From: Pseudomonas sp. ERMR1:02
Lineage (GTDB): Bacteria; Pseudomonadota; Gammaproteobacteria; Pseudomonadales; Pseudomonadaceae
Direction of reading: 5' to 3'
NCBI RefSeq assembly: GCF_002277815.1
Contig: NZ_NKJI01000007.1
Location: 124,001 to 188,000, forward strand
Length of the DNA: 64,000 nucleotides
The position numbers and the translations under genes were made by a program. Below the pieces are notes generated by a model. That model had not been told where the DNA came from. It was given only the letters and a program-made list of their open reading frames with translations, and did not search any database. The stretch's first letter is position 1; every line of letters starts with the position of its first letter. Below are positions 32,954 through 42,929 of this stretch, one piece after another.

Positions 32954-35900
32954 TCAGTGCCACATGACGTTCAGGGTATTTTCACCGCCGTCGAAACCGA
33001 ACTCCTTGATAACAACCGAACAGGATTCACAGGGCGGCATGGTGGTGGCGACGTTAACCGATTCGATTGATCTGGGATCGGGGTATTTTTCGCGAATCAC
33101 GCTGATCAACTTGCTTTCGCTGTCCAGTGACGTGGGCTTGCGAGTCAGTGTCGGGCTATAGCTTTCAATATCTTTTATTGTCGCCGGCACAGCGAGTAAT
33201 TTGCCTTCATCAGACACAAGGAGTGATGTGCTGGGAAAAACTTCGTTCATATCAACATTGAAGTAGGTCGTTTCGCCTGACTTGACCTGATCTGCGCCAA
33301 GATTATGTCTGAACAAAGGCAGATGCCCGGTCGCCCCCTGCGCTCCCGAAACGCTTACATAGACCTCCCGCTTCCCGGTGGCGGTGGCAACTTCGGCGTA
33401 GGCGATGTTTCTCGCATTGAACGAGCGCTGCTGACGAGGGATTAGGTTGTGAAGCTTTTTCATTGTGCTGTCGATCCTCAATGCGCTGTCGGCATTGTTC
33501 AGCACGATGCTCGGCTCAAGGAACAATGTGTCGAAAATTTCCACTGTTCTTTGACGGAAGGCTTCTGACGCGACCTTGCTGCGCGACCAGCTTGCCGTAC
33601 CTTTCGGCAGTTGGGTGACAATCATTCGTGTCGAGTGATCGAACAGCACCGCTTCGCCTGGACTTGTATCGACCTTGAGCAGCTTGAGCGTATCGGGCGG
33701 GTTCAAATGACCGCCAATCGGAATGGCAATTTCTTCCATTGTTTTCAACGCACGTTCCACCGCTTCTGTTCCGTGAATCCGTGCCACATTGTTGGCATTC
33801 AACGATCCGGTGTAGACAGTCAGCAATTCTGCTTTGAGATCTTCCGACAATGTGGATGCTTTCTTGAAACTCAGCGCGTTTCTTGTGCTTTGTCCTTGTG
33901 CCAGTTCGGCGACGTAAAAAGCTCCAGCATCCAACCGGGTGAACACATAGTGCTTCGAACCGTCCATGGCCGGGATGATGGTGGCACCGGCCTCGAAGGT
34001 ATCAAATTGATTCTGGGTCCCATAGGGAATACTCACCTTGATCCTCCCGTAAATCCCTTTCTGAAACTCCATCGTGGCCGGGAGTCGGCTTTTTTCTTCA
34101 GGGTTTTAAGCAACATCGCCCGATCCGCAGTGGCCGGCGTATAGATACTGTCTCCGAACCACGGCGCCCAATCTTTGCTTTCGTCGTAACTGCCAATGGC
34201 CGGCGTCGGCGCCGGGTCACGGGTGACGTAACTCGTTCTGCATACTTCGGAACCCGGCGCGCGCCGTACCCGACAAGGCGATGATTTGAACATCGACTGA
34301 TCGTCGATCAGGTCGGCGCGGCGCAGCTGATTGCCGTCCAGGCGATAGGGGATGTCATCAATCAACATCGTGGCTCGACCATCGACCTCAAGTATTTCAC
34401 GGATATGGGCGTTTTCCGGCAGTTCTGCCAGAACATGGGATTCGCTCTGGGGCAGTGTCTTGAAGGTTGACCGGCCTGGCACGAGGTGGTCATTGCGCAG
34501 GCGCGGGCCGTAGGACAAAGAGGTGGTAGGGTCGACAAGATGGAATCGATTTAAATCAGACGGGTTTGTATGGCGAACGAGTACGTCATCGACGCCGTTG
34601 AGCGTTGCCAGTCGATCGTTGTTCGTCAATGGTTTCCAACTCCCGGGATCGATTGCTTGGGGCAGATTGTGGAGCAGTCGGTAGTTGTCGGCGTGTCCTG
34701 TCAGTCTTTTTATTCCGGCAAGACTCACTCGACCTGCTGTAAGCAGCCCTCTCCCGGCGCCGCTTCCCATTGTCTTGAGCAGCATCGGAACGCCGTCCAG
34801 CGGATTCAGGTTTTTCAGCGAAGCGGTCAGAAGTTTGCGGCTCAGCGTTGAAAAGGGAGGCAGACTCGCTTTGACGACCATGTGTGAGGCACCGCTTGCG
34901 GCCCTGATTAAGCGTACCGAGCCTGACATGAACTTCCCGATGGGGCAGAGGAATGAAGCCAGATCCAGCAAGATCCCGGCCGCGCCTAATAGTTTTTTAT
35001 TGGTGTCGTCCGACAAAAGGTCTTCAATGCTGCCCCAGAAGGGCACAAACCCTTTGGCAATCTCTGTGAGCGTTTCCAGTCGTTTTTCAGTTCTGGCCCT
35101 GATGGTGTCGAAGACAGTCATGCCGCGGGATTGGATACGCAGCTGCTGTTCATCGACGTACAGAAAGTTCGATGCGATGTAGCGGGCCACTGCATTCAGT
35201 CGGGATGTCAGCGCTGTTACTTCACTGCCGATAACGGCTGAGCCGGGTGATACCGCTGCTGGCATGAACCCCACGGTATCGAGAAATCCTATGCAGTACG
35301 CCAATTTTGTGGGCACCGTGCCATGGACGTGGGCGGACCAGTCCAGTAGGAGCGAAGTGCTGATATTGTGCTCGGGAGAGTAAGTTTGTCCGGGGATAGA
35401 GGCGTGCAATGGGAACTCGGTGCGAACGCCGTTGATTGTAGAAAACCTCAAGCCGGTTCGTAGTCGAATGACGCCGGCGCTCGGGATGAGTTCGTAATAG
35501 GTGATTTCATCGTTGTGGGTCAGCTTTAGAAGGAAACCTTTCCTTGCCCGGATGTCTTCAGACTGTCCGTCTTTTCTGACTGTCTGCCGCAATCTCAGTA
35601 GCTGGACCTCACCTTGTTCCAGCGCCCGGCGTTCAGCCAGTGGCAGTGAGGCCAGCAGACTGACGATCAGGGTCTGATAGGCCGTCCTGATGGTTGAGAG
35701 GTAGTTCTTGAAGTTGGTTTCAAACTGCGCGTTGACATCCGGCAACGTCCTGCCAGACGGAATGGGGATCCCCCCGGAAAAAACCTGTCTGTAAATTCCT
35801 GCGGGATCCTTGCGTTCTGAATAGCATGTTCGCTGTTCGTCGATCCTGAACGTTTGGCTGGTTCGCGTTTTGCCATCGGACGCGGTGACAATCCATCTTT

Positions 35901-36872
35901 GTCCGTCATCGAATTGACCATCTGCATAGAGGTCGAGAAACGCGTAGCCTGGTAGCTTCAATGTCGGCGTGTCTCTGGGCCCGCTGCCAGGTGGATCATT
36001 AGGGAAAAACCTGTACCCGTCAGATTCGAGTGCGAATTTGCCAAACTGATCATCTTTAATCTGTTGGCCATCTTCAGTCTTTCTGGGGGTCGTAAATCCA
36101 GTGACAGCACTGCCTTGCTCAGGCTTTCGCTTTGGCTTTCCAGGGCCGTCATCGCCTGCTTGATATCCTGTTCGTCGTAGTCGGATGCCGTTCGCGATTG
36201 AACGATGCCCATGCAGACTGCCCATTCCAGAGCAGGGCTCAACCTCAGTCGCGCAATTTTCTCAAGCTCTTCGGGTGAAGCACTAACGCTGTGCTCCAGA
36301 GGCAGGTTGACGAGCTGTTGAAAGGACAACGGCTGCAATCGACCCAGGCCAAGTTCATCGGCCAGCAGCACGCCATGCATGAAGTTCACCCACACCACCG
36401 AGCTCTTGTAACGAAGGTCAGAAGGGATATCGCCCACGGCGAAGTCCTTTGAAAGTCGGGTCTGGAACACGTGCGCCAGCAATATCGCCTCATTGGTATT
36501 GGCGACCCGCCGGGTGCGCAGCAAGTGCTGTTCGAAATCGCTGCGCAGGGTCTGGTAGCTTTTGCCCCAGTGTGCCGGGTCTTGCCAGCGGAAGCCGGCG
36601 AGTTCTAGCGAATCGTCAACCGACGACTCGTGAACGTAGAGGCATATGGCTTTGCAAATCAGTTGATTGCGTACGGACGTCGGCGTCTGTTCGCCGGCGT
36701 GTGCACCGTACCACTTGAGCTTCTGGAGCAGCCGGTCTGCCAGATCCTGTGCTTCGGCCGAGTTCAGTATCCGTAGGAGGAATACCGAGGGCGTTGCACG
36801 CAGTTCTTCTGCGGACGCGGGATGCAGAACATCGCCGCCCAGATGACGGATCAAGGAGGACTTGCCGGTCAT
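32954..36872 (-). pseudogene. Dermonecrotic-toxin-like protein with C-terminal deaminase-like domain (two frameshifts)
   Basis: Composite of about 1306 aa. Fragments are 36872 to ~36055 (N-terminal helical domain), ~36055 to ~34080 and ~34080 to 32954. One base added to the T3 run at 36054-36056 and one to the G3 run at 34080-34082 restores a single frame and a whole-codon length. The middle holds the DUF6543/dermonecrotic-toxin signature: ASLPLAERRALEQGEVQLLRL, then RKGFLLKLTHNDEITYYELIP, and a hydrophobic TEIAKGFVPFWGSIEDLLS. The C-terminal ~150 residues resemble bacterial nucleic-acid deaminase toxins: AYAEV (Glu at ~1161), SVSGAQGATGHLPLF, LDSESKLI and MPPCESC (~1282/1285). No signal peptide is seen. 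ATGA coupling to the 81-aa ORF upstream sets the start. Confidence 0.75.
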
Positions 36873-37114
36873 GCAGATTTTACGGTGTCGACGATTTGAA
36901 CATTGATGAGTTTTGCCTTGTACATGTCGATGGTCATGGATTGCGCGAGGGCGGGTATCGCGCGTAGCAAGGCGTTGAACCGTCTTCGATCCTCGGCGGT
37001 GGGTTGGGGGATCAAAGCGTCGATATCCGGGCCGTCATCAAGTCCAAGAGCTTGTCTGGCGCGAAGTTCTTCGGCAGCCGATGTTTCGGGTTCAGCTAAT
37101 AGTATTGATGTCAT
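36869..37114 (-). CDS. Small protein coupled to the deaminase toxin
   Basis: 81 aa, start ATG 37114 with AAGGAG six bases upstream, stop overlapping the toxin ATG. It is soluble and mostly helical by appearance (SAAEELRARQALGLDDGPDIDALIPQ; AEDRRRFNALLRAIPALAQSM), with no signal peptide, cysteines or membrane segment. I do not recognise a family. Its strong ribosome site and tight coupling to the toxin suggest an accessory role such as chaperone, secretion adaptor or, less likely given its upstream position, immunity. Confidence 0.7.
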   Translation of the reverse strand: MTSILLAEPETSAAEELRARQALGLDDGPDIDALIPQPTAEDRRRFNALLRAIPALAQSMTIDMYKAKLINVQIVDTVKSA

Positions 37115-37327
37115 GTCGCACTCCTTATGAAAGAATCCCGCAAAACATGGGGATACCTGGAGTGCCCAGTAAATCGATCTCGAAACCTGATGTGGCTGTA
37201 GATATGTATGCCGGCATTTGGACTGAACTGAGACTGATCGGCGCTTGCCGGAATCGGGAACGCCCCTAGTCTAGCGGTAGCGATTACGTCCGGAAGACGA
37301 TCAAGCAGTGCTAATGCAAGGGAACAC
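37115..37327. other. Divergent promoter region between toxin unit and GGDEF/EAL gene
   Basis: No ORF of note. It is more AT-rich than its surroundings near 37140-37230. No clear -35/-10 pair or operator is convincing. Confidence 0.4.
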
Positions 37328-39784
37328 ATGAATCAAACGCGGACTCTCGGAACGCCACGGTTGTTGGGCATCGTCTGGCCATTTATTGCCGTCGTGCTGT
37401 TTCAGGCCTTGCTGGGTGGTGTCAGTCTTTATGTTCTTTCGGCGGTTCGTGGCTACGTTGCCGGTGAAAGCCTGTGGTCCAAGGGCCAGAAAGACGCTAT
37501 CTATTACCTCAATCTCTACGCCGACAGCGGTGACGAAGAGATTTTTCATAAATTCCAGAACGCCATTGCCGTGCCCCAGGGCGGTCACGAGTTGCGTGTG
37601 GCGCTGGATCTTCAGCCACCGAATATCGAAGCGGCGCGTGCGGCGATCCTCAAGGGCGGTAACCATCCGGATGATGTCTCCAGCCTGATCTGGCTGTACC
37701 TCAATTTCCGGCACTTCAGCTACCTCGAAAAAGCCATCGACCTCTGGACCGTGGGCGACTCGTATCTGGTCAAGCTCGATGACGTTGCGCGGGACATGCA
37801 CCAGCACATCGCCGCCCGCCCAACTTCCGACGTGGACATCCAGCGCTGGAAGGAGCAGATATTCGCGATCAACGATGAGGTGACGCCAGCGGCTAAGGCT
37901 TTCAGCGATGCCCTGGGTGAGGGGTCGCGGGTCATTCTTCGTTTGCTGCTGGTGATCAACCTCGCCACCGCCCTGGGTTTGATTGCATTGGCCCTGATGC
38001 GCACCCATAAACTGCTCAAGCAGCGGCACGCATTTGCCGATGCCCTGCAGTTGGAGAAAGATCGGGCGCAGATCACCCTGCAATCGATCGGTGACGCGGT
38101 GATCACCACCGATGTGGCGGGAGCCATCGCCTACATGAACCCGGCCGCCGAGGCGTTGACCCACTGGAAAGCGGAGCAGGCGACCGGTTTGCCGCTGGCG
38201 GCGCTGTTCAATCTGTTGGACGAGAATGCGCAGACCGATGGTTTTACCCTGATCGAACGCATTTTGAGCGGTCAGCTCAGCGGCGGCAGCGAGCATTCCA
38301 AACTGATTCAGCGCCTGGACGGCAGCACGGTGTCGGTCACCCTGGTAGGCGCGCCGATCCGCAACGCCGGCAAAGTCAGCGGCACGGTGCTGGTATTGCA
38401 CGACATGACCAGGAGCGGCAATACATCGCCAATCTGTCCTGGCAGGCGACCCACGACGCTCTGACCGGCCTGGCCAACCGTCGTGAGTTCGAATATCGAC
38501 TGGAACAGGCACTACACAATTTGACCCGGCAATCGGGGCGTCATGCCCTGATGTTCCTCGATCTGGATCAGTTCAAACTGGTAAACGATACCTGTGGCCA
38601 TGCAGCGGGTGACGAGTTGCTGCGGCACATCTGCGCGCTTCTACAATCGGGTCTGCGCGAAGGCGACACCCTGGCCCGGCTCGGTGGCGATGAGTTCGGC
38701 ATCCTGTTGGAGAACTGTGGGCCGGACGCGGCGGAGAAAGTTGCCGAGGGGTTGCGTCAGACCGTGCAGAACTTGCACTTCGTCTGGAAGGGCCGGCCAT
38801 TCGTGACCACCGTGAGTATCGGTCTGGTCCATGTCGCGCACAATCCAACCACCCTCGAAGCCTCGTTGCGCGCTGCTGATATGGCCTGCTACATGGCCAA
38901 GGAAAAGGGGCGTAACCGGGTTCAGGTCTACCACCCCGACGATTCGGAACTGTCCTTGCGCTTCGGCGAAATGGCCTGGGTGCAGCGCTTGCACATGGCG
39001 CTGGAAGAGGACCGCTTCTGCCTGTACTCCCAGGAAATTGCGCCGCTTGGCAATGTTGATCTGGACGGCGGACATATCGAAATCCTGTTGCGCCTGCATG
39101 ATGAAGCGGGGCGCATGATTTACCCGACAGTTTCATTCCGGCTGCCGAACGTTACGGTTTGATGACGTCCCTTGATCGTTGGGTCGTGGAGAACGTTTTC
39201 AAGATCATTGCCCAATGCATGGCCGAAAAGCGCAAAGGGCCATTGGCGATGTGTGCGATAAATCTGTCAGGCACTACTATCGGGATGAGGCGTTTCTGGA
39301 CTTCCTGCGTGAACAATTCGTAAATTATGCGATACCGCCTGAAATGATTTGTTTTGAAATCACTGAAACCAGCGCAATTTCCAATCTTGGCAGTGCAATC
39401 AGATTTATCAATGAACTCAAAGGCTTAGGTTGTCATTTTTCGCTGGACGACTTTTGCGCCGGTATGTCTTCATTCGCTTATTTGAAACATTTGCCTGTAG
39501 ACTTCTTGAAGATCGACGGGAGTTTCGTAAAGGATATGCTGGACGACCCGATTAACCGCGCGATGGTCGAGGTGATCAATCACATCGGCCATGTCATGGG
39601 TAAACGTACGATTGCGGAGTTTGTGGAGACGCCCCAGATCGAGCAGGCATTGCTGGAGATCGGGGTGGATTACGCTCAAGGGTATGTCATAGAACGCCCG
39701 CATCTGTTTACCTGCGACAGTTTGCAAAGTCGTCCTGCCAGGCCTCAGCCTTTGTTGTTCAAGGCACCTGGCGCGTTCCGTTGA
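37328..39784 (+). pseudogene. Membrane PAS-GGDEF-EAL c-di-GMP protein (three frameshifts)
   Basis: Composite of about 819 aa. Helix 1 (~12-34), a ~165-residue periplasmic sensor region, helix 2 (~203-222), a PAS domain (TLQSIGDAVITTDVAGAIAYMN), then GGDEF and EAL domains. The active-site loop is LARLGGDEFGIL, so cyclase activity is possible. The EAL part has EILLRL in place of EALLR, the metal and catalytic residues in CAINLSG, FEITET and DDF, and YAQGYVIERP. The frame is lost at ~38410 (CC), ~39120 (TTT) and ~39283 (GGG). Adding one base to each run rejoins HDMTQERQYIANLSWQATHD, PDSFIPAAERYGL and IGDEAFLDFLR. Probably an intact gene in the organism. Confidence 0.85.
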
Positions 39785-39829
39785 AGTCTCTTGCCGGTCA
39801 AAACAATCACAATCAAAAGGAGCTCGACA

Positions 39830-40624
39830 GTGATCGACACATTCAACCGAACCGGACCCCTCATGGAAGCTGCAAGTTATCCTGCCTGGGCCCAACGCCT
39901 GATCCAGGATTGCAGCGAGAGCAAGCGCCGGGTTGTCGAACACGAACTGTATCAGCGCATGCGTGACAACAAGCTCAGTGCAAAGACCATGCGTCAGTAC
40001 CTCATTGGTGGCTGGCCGGTGGTCGAACAGTTCGCGTTATACATGGCACAAAACCTGACCAAGACCCGTTTTGCCCGCCATCCGGGCGAAGACATGGCGC
40101 GTCGCTGGCTGATGCGCAACATTCGCGTCGAATTGAACCATGCCGATTACTGGGTGCACTGGAGCCGGGCTCACGGTGTCAGCCTGGAGGATCTGCAGGC
40201 GCAACAGGTGGCTCCGGAACTTCATGCCTTGAGTCACTGGTGCTGGCACACAAGTTCCGCGGATTCGCTGATCGTGGCCATTGCCGCGACCAACTACGCC
40301 ATTGAAGGTGCAACCGGAGAGTGGTCGGCGGTGGTCTGTTCCAATGGTGTGTACGCGGCATCGTTCCCCGAGGAAGATCGCAAGCGTGCGATGAAGTGGC
40401 TGAAGATGCATGCGCAGTACGACGATGCCCATCCATGGGAGGCATTGGAAATCATCTGCACGCTGGCGGGCATGAACCCGAGCAAAGCCTTGCAAGTGGA
40501 ATTGCGTCAGGCTGTGTGCAAGAGCTACGACTACATGTATCTGTTCCTGGAGCGCTGCATGCAACTTGAGCACGCGGAAAGAACACCAGTAGCTCGTGAG
40601 CGACTGGCACTGGCCGAGAGCTGA
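39830..40624 (+). CDS. Heme-oxygenase-like (TenA/PqqC fold) protein
   Basis: 264 aa. The start is GTG 39830, seven bases after AAAAGGAG; the frame extends to TTG 39791 but without a ribosome site. All-helical TENA/THI-4-like protein with candidate metal ligands in VVEHELYQRM, NIRVELNHADYWVHW, NYAIEGATGEW and HAQYDDAHPWEALEI. That Glu/His spacing is typical of the heme-oxygenase-like diiron oxidases, often annotated as iron-containing redox enzyme or TenA regulator. It lacks the Cys of true TenA at the expected place, as far as I can judge. It lies between two c-di-GMP genes; a link is not shown. Confidence 0.75.
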   Translation: MIDTFNRTGPLMEAASYPAWAQRLIQDCSESKRRVVEHELYQRMRDNKLSAKTMRQYLIGGWPVVEQFALYMAQNLTKTRFARHPGEDMARRWLMRNIRVELNHADYWVHWSRAHGVSLEDLQAQQVAPELHALSHWCWHTSSADSLIVAIAATNYAIEGATGEWSAVVCSNGVYAASFPEEDRKRAMKWLKMHAQYDDAHPWEALEIICTLAGMNPSKALQVELRQAVCKSYDYMYLFLERCMQLEHAERTPVARERLALAES

Positions 40625-40648
40625 TCTGAGTAACACGCAATAAAAAAC

Positions 40649-40768
40649 TGTGGGAGCGGCGGTGCGACGATTCGACTTGCTCGCGAAGGCGTGGTGTCAG
40701 GCAACTTCAATGTCGACTGACGCTCCGCTTTCGCGAGCAAGTCGAATCGTCGCACCGCCGCTCCCACA
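40649..40768. repeat. Long inverted repeat, REP-related, GCGGCGGTGCGACGATTCGA type
   Basis: Arms of about 40 bases (TGTGGGAGCGGCGGTGCGAC...) pair almost perfectly around ~35 bases. The inner end CTTGCTCGCGAA is shared with the GAGCTTGCTCGCGA subfamily, but the outer half is different, so this looks like an extended or chimeric unit. It lies between convergent genes. Confidence 0.85.
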
Positions 40769-40791
40769 TTTGGTTTGCAGTGTCGCTGAAT

Positions 40792-41718
40792 TCAGCCCGC
40801 CATCGTCAACCGGTTACGCCCCTCGCGCTTGGCGATATACAGCGCGTTGTCGGCCCGACGCAACAGGCTATCGGCTGACTCACCTGGCAACAGGGTTGAG
40901 CAGCCAAGGCTGATGGTCAGTTCAATCGTGCGGCCATCGGCGATGTATTCCTCCGCCTGCACTGCAAATCGTAGCCGCTCACCCACTATCGCCGCTGCTT
41001 CCCGGGTGGTATTTGAGAGCAAGACAAGGAACTCTTCGCCACCGTAGCGAAACACCATATCCACATTACGCAACTGACTCTTGATCGATGCAGCGACCGC
41101 TTTGAGCACATCATCGCCGACACTGTGCCCATGGGTGTCGTTGATCAATTTGAAGTGGTCGATGTCCAGCATTAATAAAGACAGGGGTTGCTGGTGGCGC
41201 CGCGAAACTTCGATTTCTCGCTGCAGCGTCTGGTCCATGGCGATGCGATTGCCAGTGTCCGTCAGCGGATCACGCAACGCGCTTTGGGTCGCGGCGCGAT
41301 AGAGCAGGGTGTTGCGCATCGGGTAGAGCAGCGCGGCCAGCAGCGATTCGAGACTACCTTGCTCCTGCTCGCTGAAACGCTGGTTGCGGCGAAACACCAG
41401 TTCACCCAAATGTTCGCCTTCATGGCTAAGGCTGTAACTGAGCGAGTGGTGGCCGCGTTGGCCGAATTCCAGGCGCAGGTCACTGCTCTTGTGCTCATAG
41501 CTCAAGGCATCAAGCGGTACGATGCGCTGAATCTCGCGGAAGAACAGTCCGAGTATCCGTTGTGGCTCAAGACTGGTTTGCAGCTGCATGTTCAGCTGCT
41601 GGCGCAGTTGCGCAAGACTGACTGGTCTTTCCAGAGTGGGTTGCTGCTGACCAAAGCCCAGGCGTTGCAATTTGGCGCTGTCGAAGTCAATTGCGTTGGT
41701 CTGGGAAGGTGATTTCAT
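40792..41718 (-). CDS. Diguanylate cyclase (GGEEF)
   Basis: 308-aa soluble protein. The N-terminal ~140 residues form a GAF-like sensor region (LNMQLQTSLEPQRILGLFFREIQRIVPLD). The C-terminal GGDEF domain carries RYGGEEFLVLL with the inhibitory I-site RNVD five residues upstream, LMLDIDHFKLINDTHGHSVGDDVL and a late YIAKREGRNR. All features of an active, feedback-inhibited c-di-GMP synthase are present. It has no membrane helix. Confidence 0.92.
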   Translation of the reverse strand: MKSPSQTNAIDFDSAKLQRLGFGQQQPTLERPVSLAQLRQQLNMQLQTSLEPQRILGLFFREIQRIVPLDALSYEHKSSDLRLEFGQRGHHSLSYSLSHEGEHLGELVFRRNQRFSEQEQGSLESLLAALLYPMRNTLLYRAATQSALRDPLTDTGNRIAMDQTLQREIEVSRRHQQPLSLLMLDIDHFKLINDTHGHSVGDDVLKAVAASIKSQLRNVDMVFRYGGEEFLVLLSNTTREAAAIVGERLRFAVQAEEYIADGRTIELTISLGCSTLLPGESADSLLRRADNALYIAKREGRNRLTMAG

Positions 41719-42035
41719 ATGGCGTGCGCCCTTGAGCAGTAAGGCTGTCTTACAAGCTGGGTGAGAGCGGCTGTGAGCTGCGCGTCATACTGATCCGTCA
41801 GTCCCGTAGGACATTTCGTACAAGTTTAATCCGCTTTGTACAGGATTAGGAGCCTGTCGACGCTGATCCGACTCGATCGCTTTCAAAAAGTGTGTTTGGG
41901 AAACTACTCAGCGAAAGTCGTGCCAATAGAGCTTAAATCTAAAAAATCGTTATAAATCAGATAATTGATTTACGCCAAGAGGGGCGAGTCGAATTCTGCG
42001 ACAGTCGATTGACTAAAAACACGACGTTCCTTGAG
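41719..42035. other. Intergenic region, no gene found
   Basis: About 300 bases, locally AT-rich (41930-41980). It contains the promoter side of the diguanylate cyclase. No convincing ORF, operator or RNA was found. Confidence 0.4.
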
Positions 42036-42061
42036 TGCCGCGTCGGGAAGACGACGCGGCA
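42036..42061 (-). terminator. Probable terminator hairpin after yciK
   Basis: TGCCGCGTCG - ggaaga - CGACGCGGCA, a perfect ten-bp stem 18 bases past the yciK stop. The T-tract on the reverse strand is not immediate, so strength is uncertain. Confidence 0.5.
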
Positions 42062-42079
42062 CAAAACCGACGTACGGCA

Positions 42080-42820
42080 CTACTGGGCGTTGAAAGCCTG
42101 GCCGTTGATCCCGGTGCTATCCGGACCCATCAGGTACAGATAGACCGGCATGATCTCCTCGGGCGTCGGGTTATGCAGCGGGTTTTCTCCCGGGTATGCC
42201 TGCGCACGCATGCTGGTGCGCGTGGCGCCGGGGTTGATGCTATTGGAGCGTACCGGTGCCACGGTATCGACTTCGTCAGCCAGTGTCTGCATCAGGCCTT
42301 CGGTGGCAAATTTGGAGACGCCGTAAGCGCCCCAGTACGCACGCCCCTTGCGTCCGACGCTGCTGGAGGTGAACACCACCGAGGCGTCCTGCGACAGCTT
42401 GAGCAGCGGTAGCAGGGTGCTGGTGAGCATGAACATGGCGTTGACGTTGACTTGCATCACGCGCATGAAGTTTTCACCTGAGAGCTGCTCGATCGGTGTG
42501 CGCGGACCTATGATCGAGGCGTTGTGCAGCAAGCCATCGAGGTGGCCGAATTCACTCTCGATCATCGCCGCCAGCTCATCGTATTGATGGGGGAGGGCAG
42601 TTTCCAGATTGAACGGGATTACGGCCGGTTGCGGATGGCCGGCGGCTTCGATTTCGTCATAGACCTGGGTCAGGTTGCCTTCGGTCTTGCCCAAAAGCAG
42701 CACGGTCGCGCCATGGGCGGCGTAGGTTTTTGCTGCGGCGCAACCGATGCCACGACCGGCGCCAGTGACGAGAATGACCCGATCCTTGAGCAAATCGGGG
42801 CGGGCGGAATAATCAAACAT
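42080..42820 (-). CDS. yciK: YciK family short-chain oxidoreductase
   Basis: 246-aa SDR. LVTGAGRGIGCAAAKTYAAHG, LHNASIIGPRTPIEQL (NAS in place of NAG, as in YciK), Ser in FTSSSVGRKGRAY and YGVSKFATE. The start is ATG 42820 (MFDYSARPDLLKDRV); the longer frame to 42901 enters the upstream REP. Substrate unknown. The neighbourhood yciK-mupP-ubiG matches P. aeruginosa. Confidence 0.9.
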   Translation of the reverse strand: MFDYSARPDLLKDRVILVTGAGRGIGCAAAKTYAAHGATVLLLGKTEGNLTQVYDEIEAAGHPQPAVIPFNLETALPHQYDELAAMIESEFGHLDGLLHNASIIGPRTPIEQLSGENFMRVMQVNVNAMFMLTSTLLPLLKLSQDASVVFTSSSVGRKGRAYWGAYGVSKFATEGLMQTLADEVDTVAPVRSNSINPGATRTSMRAQAYPGENPLHNPTPEEIMPVYLYLMGPDSTGINGQAFNAQ

Positions 42821-42847
42821 AAAAACCTCAAAGTCAGAAACAGACTT

Positions 42848-42916
42848 TGTAGGAGCCAGGCTTGCCGGCGAAGGCGATTTCAAGGACGCCTTCGCGGGCA
42901 AGCCTCGCTCCTACAG
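42848..42916. repeat. REP-like pair with mismatched subtypes
   Basis: The left arm reads GGAGCCAGGCTTGCCGGCGAA and the right arm TTCGCGGGCAAGCCTCGCTCC. The two arms belong to slightly different variants, suggesting sequence exchange between REP copies. It lies between yciK and mupP on the reverse strand. Confidence 0.75.
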
Positions 42917-42929
42917 AACGCGGATTGGT

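Noticed and set aside
34033..34072. Reading the deaminase part (32954-34072) as an independent overlapping gene
   Set aside because: No ribosome site precedes its ATG, similarity to toxin bodies continues across the junction, and one extra G gives an uninterrupted frame.
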